DNA of 64,000 nucleotides from Ecdyonurus torrentis (taxonomy: Eukaryota > Arthropoda > Insecta > Ephemeroptera > Heptageniidae), in the NCBI GenBank assembly GCA_949318235.1, contig OX439131.1, positions 8,548,811 to 8,612,810 on the forward strand. Reading direction: 5' to 3'. Positions 55,684 to 64,000 of the stretch are shown here, piece by piece. The translations under genes and the position numbers were made by a program. Each line of letters opens with the position of its first letter. Positions within the stretch are counted from its first letter, which is position 1. Below the pieces are notes generated by a model. It saw only the letters and a list, made by a program, of their open reading frames with translations. It was not told the origin of the DNA and did not search any database.

Positions 55684-56187
55684 ATATATATATATTTTTT
55701 TTTTTTCAATTTTTTTAGTTCATTAATTTCCGTAGTTAGCAACTCTGTAATCTGTAACCTCTACTTTAGTATGTTAAGTAGTTATATTGATTGTTGCAAC
55801 AATTTAAAAAACAATAACCAGGGTTTAACTTGAGGGTTGCAACTTTTATGGCCGTAATATTTTAATTAATTTTTGAAAATTGTCATATGACATCACAGTT
55901 GATGATTGGTAACTTAATTTATATAAGCATGCAAGCAAGTTTATAATGACCGTGAGGTCTTATCACAATATTCAACCATTAATTATAAATACTTAATGGG
56001 CTCAAAAGTAAGAATATGGTACATCGATCGATTCAGAGTATGCAATAAAATTGCTCCCCCTCCCCCTCCATTGCAGCTATTTAAACTTCCAAGTGGGTTG
56101 TAAAATGAGCAATTCATAATAAGACATGCATTCCGTTTTTTGGCAACCCCATGCAGAACAAAGTCATTTAAATTACACCTATTTTTA

Positions 56188-56441
56188 AAACAATAAAATA
56201 GAAATAGTAAGCATGAGAGAAATTAGAGCACCGTGTATTGAAAGATAATGCAAAGGGAAGTTCTATCTAATTTTGATAGTTAATGGGATAGGGGTTCAAA
56301 TTAATTTATAAAAAACGTCCTAGCAATTAATTTCAATCCCTATCCCATTAACTATCAAAATTAGATAGAACTTCGCTTTGCATTATCTTTCAATACACGG
56401 TGCTCTAATTTCTCTCGTTCTATTTCTATCCTATTGTTTTA
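56188..56441. repeat. Hairpin element with ~100-bp arms
   Basis: AAAACAATAAAATAGAAATA at the left and TATTTCTATCCTATTGTTTT at the right. The arms share AAATTAGAGCACCGTGTATT and AACTATCAAAATTAGATAGA with few mismatches. Loop of about 50 bp. Half copy at 13518-13661. Confidence 0.8.
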
Positions 56442-56804
56442 GTAGCATTAACTGCGATGGTTTTTTCATATTATATTTATACCTATATTTAAAGTAAATT
56501 AATAACTTATTTAAGGGTCTACAAGAACAAAAGGCTTTGTACAATAATATTAAGTGGTGCTCATCATTTTTTTTAGTATATTTTTTTATGTCTCACAATG
56601 AAGTACAGAGTACAAAATTATAGTTTGAATTTAAGGTAAAATTGACATGCATAAATTAATTTGTGATATTTAGAGCAGAAACTTTAGCAATAAACAATAA
56701 TGCAAGTACAGTACATACTACTTAGGTCATTTAAATTAATTAATACTCAATTACACACAGCTCTACTTATACTTAAAAGTTCAAAAGTCTGAGATTCATC
56801 ACAG

Positions 56805-57522
56805 TCACTGTTGACTTGTTTCTTGTTGCAAAAATGTTTTTATCTTCATGAGAAGCTCTATTTTCACTGTATCTGGTACTAAACCTGAAATTCAAAACAA
56901 TAATAAATCATTTTAAATTAAAAATATCATTAAGTTTCAGAGAATTAAATTTATTTTACCAACTTTCAAATGTATTTTTATAGATTTTATTTATCATGTA
57001 CCAATTAAAAAAAAACTTTTTATATCTATTTTTATTTTAATTCTATTGAGAATAGAATGGATTAAAAAAAAAATACATTTAATAATTGCTGCTGTAAACT
57101 TCATATTAAATGGCCCAAAACAAAAACATTTCTTATTAACCAAAAGTTGAGAGCCCAAGTTGAGAGTTGAGTTGTCAAAAAGTGGTCAGGGTTGTATGAC
57201 ACAATTACTATAAAGACCATAAGGGCAGAAGAAACTATTTGAATTGAACACATACTATTTGAATAGTATGGCACATAACAAGTTCTGCACACATGTTTAT
57301 TGCAGTGCTTAGCTTTATGTGACAATTTGTAATTGCATTTTTAGCTCAGTGGGAACTTAAAAACTCTAAAACTTGAAGCTTTTCCAAGTTTTACTGAAAA
57401 AGTTCTTAATTATCAGTACATTAGAAACATAAGGGTCTAGTTATGAATTCTTGACAGTTATCTCAATTCTACTTAATTTCTGAAACTTAAACTAAATATT
57501 AACCACAATAGATCTTAAGTAG

Positions 57523-57582
<60 letters not shown>

Positions 57583-58106
57583 TGGAACTGCACCTTTGAG
57601 GTCAGGTTTGATCATCTTAGCTCTTCTCAGGACTAAAATTAGAGTTAAAAAAAAAAAAGAAAAGAAAACAACTCTCCTGACTCATGACGCTAAGTTGTGC
57701 CAAAAATGTTTTAAATCTTCCCACTCTATCACTCAATGTGTGAGAGAAAATTTGAAGTTTTTTTCTTCAAAATTGGATTTTTTTTTATGTACAATAATGA
57801 TGTTCGTAAGCACTAATGCTGTTCGTAAACCCTGTTCTCTTGCACCAAAAAATGCGCATTCCATTTGAATAAACAAAGGCGATCGTCATTTTTGGTGCAG
57901 AGAACAGGGCTTACGAACAGCATTACTGTTCCCTTGCTCCAAAAAAATGCGCAATACCATTTAAAATGCATTAGGTGATTGTCATTTTTTTTGTGGTTTG
58001 GGGCACGAAAAACAGGGTGTAGGATCGTCATTATTATAAATATAATTACAGAGAAATATTTCTTATACATTGGAAAATTTAGAAGTAAAAACTTCAAGGC
58101 ATGATT

Positions 58107-58179
<73 letters not shown>

Positions 58180-61100
58180 GGAACTGTGGCAATACAGGAC
58201 ACTTTTCACATTTTATTTTTTCTATTTTTTAATTTTTGATAAATGATGTAATATACAACATGGTAATTTAGTTCATCTATTCTTACACAAACCCTAGAAC
58301 TTTGAATACTTTACTCCAAGTATCAGTATTTAAATTTTTACAAATACAAAAAGGCCTTTTTACTCGCTTTTCGCAAAAACCCGGGGCAATATGGGTCATT
58401 TTTGGGGCAATAGGGTCAGCCCCAAAAAAACATAATGTGCATATTTAGGATGTCTGTTTTATTTTATTTGAAAGGAGACACTTATTATCTCCTAATATAT
58501 CACAATTTTAAGGCTGAAATATGCAAACTGTCCCTGGAAAAAAAATTACAGAATTTCGCCTTCAACTGAAAAATCTGAGACTTATCCGATGTGATATTTA
58601 ACTGTTGATTTGAGTACTAACTTGGCAGCTATGAAATCATCAATACATTGATTGATTTGGTAATTATACTGAGCTGAATCAGTCTTCAAATAAGTGAGTT
58701 TTGACTTACTGCTACTAAAATTGAAAAAAAGTGATCCCAATTAGCACAATGAAGGTGTCCCATATTGCCCCATAAAAGTGACCCGTATTGCCCCATGGTA
58801 GGCTGTACAGTACTTGTTGAACATGTATATCAAGAATTGTAGATAAACTATGAAACAAATTTTATGTAGTAATATAAGTGATATATGAAGTCATGTTCCT
58901 GCAAAAAAATTTGATTGGGGAATGAACATTTTTTATTTTATTAGTAAAATTGTGAAAATATTAAAACTTGCTTTTTTGGCTCCAAATTTTCTTTCTTGGT
59001 TTTTACCAAAATGATTAAAGACTCATGTTTAAAAATTGCACAGTTCAACACATGATGCTTATGTTATCAACTGGTAAAAATTTGAACTTCCTACTACCAT
59101 TCAAAGTAATTTAAATTTAAAAAAGTAGATTTTTTAAGTGTCCCGTATTGCCCTGGTCTCCCCTCTATATATTTATATATATATATAATATATATCCTAT
59201 ATCAAGAAAAGTAAAGAAAATATTAGTCCGAGTCATGGCATTGCATACCATTTTGAGGGTAGATTACATCGCAGCTCCACGTCATGTAAAAAATTGTCTT
59301 ATTTTTACCTAAGCATTCCATTGTGTTTAGTGTTAGCCCTAAAATAAACAGTTCCAAACAATATAAAAATTTCTCTACTCGTGGACCGTGGCTATGAGGC
59401 TGATTTTTATGAAATTTAAAACACTAGCAACCAAAATAATAGCTTTGCACCATTTATTATTATTATTATTCTACTGAAGTCCACAATAACTGAAACCATT
59501 TCAATCATTTGACAATAAAAAAATAGCATGGTCATCATGGGTAATATGCTAGAAAAATGCTTACAAATATGTGGTTTAAATGTGGAGAGTAGCTGAAAGT
59601 AGCAAAAGTTGCTGAAACCTCAGCATTTTCTATTTCAAACTCATTCAGCAGCTGCCCTTGCAATTAATTGAATGTTCAAAGCCACATTCTTTTTTTTTTT
59701 TTTTTTTACTTATGTCCACAATAAGCTTTTTCAAATTGGAATTGTTAAGTGAGCTTCATAAGAATGCATGTTATTTTGATCAAATAATTAACAATTCCAA
59801 TAAGAAAAAGCATACTGTGAACACTGCTAATATTATGCTATTTTAACCAGCAAAACAGATGATTCGTACAGAAATGTATTATTTTGTTGTATATCATGCA
59901 TACTGATCATAGTAAACAAGATCTTTAAAAAAAATGTCAGAAAAGTGGCATGTCTACAATATTCTACATAAAATACAACTCATGGATATGTCTTCACACT
60001 GCTAATAGACAACTTCACATAATCAGGACATATCATTGGCAAGGGTCATCTGGTCGATCACTGGCAAGGGTCATCATTAGTTTCATGTTAATTTTGGCCT
60101 GTTGTAGGGTTTACCTTGTAAAATTGAGTGTTTTGAATTTTTCAATTTTGGCTTCAGAATTATTAAAACACGTTGAATCACATATCAACATAAGAGTAAA
60201 AAGCACAACTCAAAAAGTATTTAGGACGTGAACGAACCCCAGTGTGAGGAACAAAGTGAAAAATGTGCTCAAAGTTGACTATAAATGAGGGTCTGGGTGT
60301 TGCCCGAAATTTCAGTTTCTCATTCAACCTTTAAAATAATGATAAAGAAAAGGATAGAAAAACCAGCAAGGGCCTTACCACAGTAGAAGTTCTATGGAGA
60401 GGTCGAGGTCTTGCATGGCACAGTATAATGTTATAAAAGTTTCTTTATAACTGAGAGCTTTCGTCATATGATAATGACATTATCAATCAAAAGAGAAAAT
60501 TACTTGAGCACATCACTGAGCAGTGTCTTGCTTCCACTGCCAAAAAACGAGATAGGCCTTTTGCTTCCCCTGACAAAATACGAGATAGACCTTTTTTTTC
60601 GCAACAAGATCGGTATGCAATCTTCAATAATTTTTTTCTCCATGAATGTCTCGTAAAAGCCGCTTAAAAAGTCAAATTCATTAAAACTTGATCTATAGAA
60701 CACACTAGTATTTTTTGTTTACAAGTTGATCAAGAACATTTTGGCACACGGTGAGCTTGAACTTTTGAATGTTTTAAGTGTTAAAGTGGGCGTTATCTAA
60801 TGACTTTTAACACTAATTTACGGAAGATTTGATTTGAGCAGAAACTTTTTGGAGTATAGAGAATTGTTCCTTGGTTCATTATGAACCTTAAAAAAATGAT
60901 ATAAAATTGCGTTTTAATGCAACATCGCTACCCTAAAGTAGAACCTTAAGATGATGTGCCGTTTAAACGTGTTTTAACAATAGAACACTTGCAAAAGTAG
61001 GTTTAGTGAGAAAATAAACAAACTCACAGCCCAACAATACTAACAAAGTGCTAGCAGACGACTTAGAGTGTTCCTGTCTACATTTAACATGCTTTCATAT

Positions 61101-62212
61101 GGGGCAATGAAGCAGCTATAACTCAAGTTAGAATTATTTTTCAGAGCTGAAATTTTTACTGCAGCTTACTGAGCATAAGCTTTTGTTTTCCTGGCTTTTA
61201 AGTGATTTGGTTAAAAATTATGTATTCACCCAATTGACTTCAAATCCAGGAAAACAAAAGCTTTGAGGCTCAGTAAGCTACAGTAAAAATTTCAGCTTTG
61301 AAAAATAACTCTAGCTCAAGTTATAGCTGCTGCATTCCACCATAAGAAAGCATGTTAAATTGAGACAGGATGCACCAAATCGTCTGCTAGCACTTTGTTA
61401 GTATTGTTGGGCTGTGAGTTTGTTTATTTTCTCACTAAACCTACTTTTGCAAGTCTTCTATTCTATAGCGAGAAATTAAAAAATTAAGACTCTCAATTCA
61501 ACGTGATGCCCTATACCAGGCCAATATTATCATAAAACTTTTAATGACCCTAGTTGCCAGTGATCGACCAGATGAACCTTGCCAATGACAAATGCTGATT
61601 ATGTGAGTGTCTATTGTTGTAACAATTTAAGCAATAATAATAATACTTTGATTTAAATGTCTTGGAGATATAGGTATAGAGATTATAGTGATTATACGTA
61701 ATATTATGCTATTTTTGCAGGTCAAACATAAAAAAAATGCATACTTCTTGCTTTAGGAGTAACGTCTGCAACAAGCTGTTCCACCGAGGTGTTGTCCACA
61801 TTGCCTTGCTTCAGTGACTCACGACACAAGAGTTTTACCTGGTCACGCCATCCACATTCAACTAGACGAGAGCGTAGCAGGTCCTTCCAACTGAAAATTA
61901 AGACATGGTATGTATTAGAACAAAAATAATCTGTATAAAACACACATTTAAATATCTGTTTACATGCATACTTGTACAAACTTGTGCAAACAGTTTATGT
62001 CACATTATGTATGTATAATACATACTACCGTAATATATGTACATACATACATACTGGTATGTATGCATACATCATATGCATGTACATATTTTATATCAGA
62101 AATGGAGGTTATGGTTATCATCTTTAATCTTAAAAAATGTATGTATCTTAACATACCGTTCCATTTCACCAGATTCAATCATTTTGGCCGTGAGAAGATC
62201 GTCTTCTTTCAT
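56805..62212 (-). CDS. ENY2: Transcription and mRNA export factor ENY2 (Sus1)
   Basis: Small helical subunit shared by the SAGA deubiquitinase module and the TREX-2 mRNA export complex at nuclear pores. Minus-strand exons 62157-62212, 61745-61890 and 56805-56884; phases 2 and 1 agree; 93 residues (human 101). The order of conserved pieces is ESGEMERWKDLLRSRLVECG, WRDQVKLLCRE, SVEQLVADVTPKARSLVPDT and VKIELLMKIKTFL, each aligning with human GERERLKELLRAKLIECG, WKDQLKAHCKE, LVAEITPKGRALVPDS and VKKELLQRIRTFL. The ATG at 62210-62212 opens a short N-terminus (MKEDDLLTAKMIE). The last intron is 4.9 kb and stuffed with elements, which is large for so small a gene. Diverges from the RASA3-like gene 526 bp away. 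Confidence 0.95.
57529..57580. repeat. (TC)n microsatellite
   Basis: About 52 bp of CT dinucleotides in the ENY2 intron. Confidence 0.9.
57815..57926. repeat. Hairpin element
   Basis: AATGCTGTTCGTAAACCCTG and TTCTCTTGCACCAAAAAATG on the left pair with GGTGCAGAGAACAGGGCTTA and CGAACAGCATT on the right. A further degenerate partial repeat (GCTCCAAAAAAATGCGCA) follows to about 58015. In the ENY2 intron. Confidence 0.65.
58177..59164. mobile_element. Non-autonomous DNA element with GGGCAATAC-type ends
   Basis: The left end GGGGGAACTGTGGCAATACA then GGACACTT, and the inverted right end AGGGGAGACCAGGGCAATAC then GGGACACTT. About 988 bp. The core motif GGCAATAYGGG recurs several times inside (for example at about 58385 and 58760-58790 in both orientations). 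Flanked by TA microsatellites. No ORF; superfamily not assigned. Confidence 0.75.
60003..61616. mobile_element. Composite foldback element, relative of 3491-4190
   Basis: Outer inverted ends AATAGACAACTTCACATAAT and its inverse at 61595-61615, then shared GGTCGATCACTGGCAAGG. An inner foldback at 61010-61445 has 200-bp arms (CTCACAGCCCAACAATACTA and inverse). One arm of the 4825 palindrome (60338-60530) and a fragment of the GCAACA-type element (60531-60640) are inserted between. 1.6 kb, no transposase. In the ENY2 intron. Confidence 0.75.
60338..60530. repeat. Single arm of the 4825-5235 palindrome
   Basis: Matches the left arm of the 411-bp palindrome from AATGATAAAGAAAAGGATAG to CATCACTGAGCAGTGTCTTG with one base deleted (TATAACTGAGAG for TATAACTTGAGAG). 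It stops about 8 bp before the centre of symmetry, then joins an unrelated element. Confidence 0.85.
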
Positions 62213-62738
62213 TTTATTTAACGTTTAAAAAATATAAATAAAATTTTATGTATTTCCAAACGTCTCACGTACGTTATTTTTGAAGCAGCACTTTCTTTTT
62301 TTCCGTCTTTTGCTGTTTTTTCCACGTCCAGAGGTTCTTTCTTTCTGATAAACAGAACCAGAGATCACAGACAATCACAAAACAGATCTCTGATCCTCTG
62401 ATCTGCCGAGTGCCGACTGCCTCTCTCTTTCCAGTCCAGGTCCAGTCTGTCCCTGTCCTGTCTCTGTCTTCTGTCTGTCTGTCTGTTTTTTTTTTTTTGT
62501 TTTTTTTTTCTGTTTTTTTTTTTTTTTTTTTTTTTTTCTGTGCGCTCGGTGGCCATGTTCATAGCCAATGAACGAATAAAAGCTTCTGGTTATAGCTAGC
62601 TTTTGGTTTCTGTGGAACTTATAGTTATAAATTTAGCCGCAAGCAAGCTATATTATGGCACTTGATGGCGCTACTTAACATCTTATAAGAATTACATTAG
62701 TGCCTCATGAAAAAAAGCACAACTTTCATTCATTCAAC
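62213..62738. promoter_or_regulatory. Shared divergent promoter region of ENY2 and the RASA3-like gene
   Basis: 526 bp between start codons. It contains T-runs and a GTCTGTCTGTCTGT block (62465-62545), then CGCTCGGTGGCCATGTTC at about 62543-62560 and an AT-rich 62600-62735 that probably includes the RASA3-like 5' UTR. No clear TATA box or known site. Confidence 0.55.
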
Positions 62739-64000
62739 ATGGCAGACGAAGAAGAATTGGTTCGCGTCGAAGAACGATTGAAAATTAAAATTGGTATGTT
62801 AATATAAATTAACGCGATTGATTCTTCATGTAAATGAAAAATAACATATTAAGGATTATCGTAGTATTATAAATGTTAAATAAGGCTTGAAATTAACCTT
62901 AAAAATAGCCATGTGGTACAACAGGTGGCTCGTATCAGCCAATGTCAATGCCATTCACGTTTTTTTAGAACGGCAAAGCGTCTAGATTTCTGTCAAATGT
63001 CAACCTAGAAACTTATCTGTAAACATTAATGGAAACCAAACAATAATATTAAATTAAGTAGATTGTGTATTTTACAAAAAAATGTAAATAAACGACTTCT
63101 AAATCTAAGCTTGATGCATGAACAGCAAGCCTATACAAACAAAGCCCATTCATAAAATCGTGATGACTAGTCCCCACCCTTCCTGTTGGTATGGAAGTGC
63201 ATCATAATGCATTATCAAATCTTAATGACCCCATCATCGTGATCGCAAATCGCAACTGTAAATTTAAATTTATTAAGCCTCTTTAATTATAGTAAAAAAA
63301 TATATATTTTTGCTAAATTCTGATCATCATTGCACAATAAGTCCAACCTAAAATGAATTTAACATAAGTATTAAACATTTATTACAATATTAAGTATCAC
63401 TGCAGATTTACTCATTATTTCAGAACAGTTGAAATGAATTGCCTAGTCATGAAACCTTAAATGGTTCTATGGGTTCATATAGGTATGGTAACACAGTAGC
63501 ATACCACATAAGGTACCATTCCCTGTCATGAACCAATGTATGTACAATTTCAATCATTGATTGATATTGTACTTTGCTATTGGATGTACATAAATGTTAA
63601 TGCTATGTATCAAAAAGCTAAAGAAACTTCAGTGGATTAATTATTGATTTTAGGGGAAGCAAAGAATCTTCCACCGAGGTCTCATGGATCAGTGGGTGGA
63701 GGTAGAGATGTTTTCTGCACATTGTCATTAGACCAAGAAGAAATCTATAGAACTTCCATTGTTGAACGCACATTAAAGTAAGAGCAAAATTTGCTATCAA
63801 GCATCATATATGTATATACGGTACTAATGTTATATTATCATTATTATTTTTTGTTTTCTTTTTAGTCCCTTTTATGGTGAAGAATTTGATTTTGAAGTCC
63901 CTCGTCGTTTTCGCTGGCTAGCTGTGTATGTGAGGGATGGAGTTGGTCCAGGTACGTCTCGAGTGATTGGCAAGGCAGCTCTGCGTCGCCAGCAGTTGCT
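62739..64000 (+). CDS. RASA3: RASA3-like Ras GTPase-activating protein (Gap1 family), 5' part
   Basis: Gap1-family RasGAPs carry two C2 domains, a RasGAP domain and a PH-Btk module, and switch off Ras/Rap at the membrane. Only the first C2 domain is in the window. Exons 62739-62793, 63654-63777 and 63866 to the window end, in phase. The protein reads [77 protein letters not shown] and VIGKAALRRQQL. Human RASA3 has [51 protein letters not shown] and IIGKVAIQKEDL; RASA2 is also similar, and a single invertebrate gene may be co-orthologous to both (fly Gap1). The GTACGT at 63951-63956 is a possible donor, but reading through keeps the conserved IGK motif, so it is taken as coding. The 3' end is truncated by the window. 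Confidence 0.85.

Larger units (their letters stand above)
54181..56804. other. HOP2 3' UTR and convergent intergenic region
   Basis: A poly-A run follows the stop directly. Up to about 54541 is HOP2 3' UTR. The remainder holds a dispersed repeat, a TA microsatellite with a palindromic element and a complete hairpin element, all listed separately. From about 56445 to 56804 is AT-rich sequence and presumably the ENY2 3' UTR. No further gene seen. Confidence 0.6.

Overview
This is a piece of an animal nuclear genome, not a microbial one. It is AT-rich, split-gene DNA with spliceosomal introns (GT-AG, one GC-AG), long microsatellites, poly-A/T runs up to 47 bases, a tRNA-derived SINE, LINE 3' ends, three hAT-type insertions and more than twenty hairpin-type (MITE/foldback) elements. 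A MALT1-type paracaspase, a CRTC coactivator and a Gap1-class RasGAP together point to an invertebrate, plausibly a lophotrochozoan such as a mollusc. I cannot assign the species from sequence alone.

Six protein genes are supported, and they alternate strand without exception. 2046-34476 (-) is CRTC, the CREB-regulated transcription coactivator (13 coding exons seen, one internal N-terminal segment not located). 34871-40710 (+) is MAIP1, a mitochondrial m-AAA protease interacting protein (3 exons, complete). 41209-52812 (-) is the MALT1 paracaspase (13 exons, catalytic His/Cys present). 53266-54180 (+) is HOP2/PSMC3IP, a meiotic recombination factor (3 exons, complete). 56805-62212 (-) is ENY2, a SAGA/TREX-2 subunit (3 exons, complete). 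62739-end (+) is a RASA3-like Ras GTPase-activating protein (first three exons, cut by the window edge). Exon joins were checked by reading-frame phase, and all five closed genes apart from the CRTC gap stay in frame from ATG to stop.

The genes form three head-to-head pairs (CRTC/MAIP1, MALT1/HOP2, ENY2/RASA3), each separated by about 390-530 bp of start-to-start DNA that must hold both promoters. MAIP1/MALT1 and HOP2/ENY2 converge. The products work in unrelated processes (CREB signalling, mitochondria, immune-type proteolysis, meiosis, transcription/export, Ras signalling), so the arrangement looks like shared promoters rather than a pathway cluster.

Introns carry nearly all of the length. 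The 15.7-kb CRTC intron 18645-34362 holds a hAT element, a foldback element studded with CACGTG sites, and several GC-rich islands. The large MAIP1 intron holds a 2.97-kb hAT-type insertion with a perfect 8-bp target duplication. MALT1 introns hold a long-TIR element, a SINE beside a splice donor, and an intron made almost wholly of one hairpin. The least explained structures are a family of palindromic elements built from repeated ~30-nt units, and a 411-bp apparently perfect palindrome at 4825-5235.
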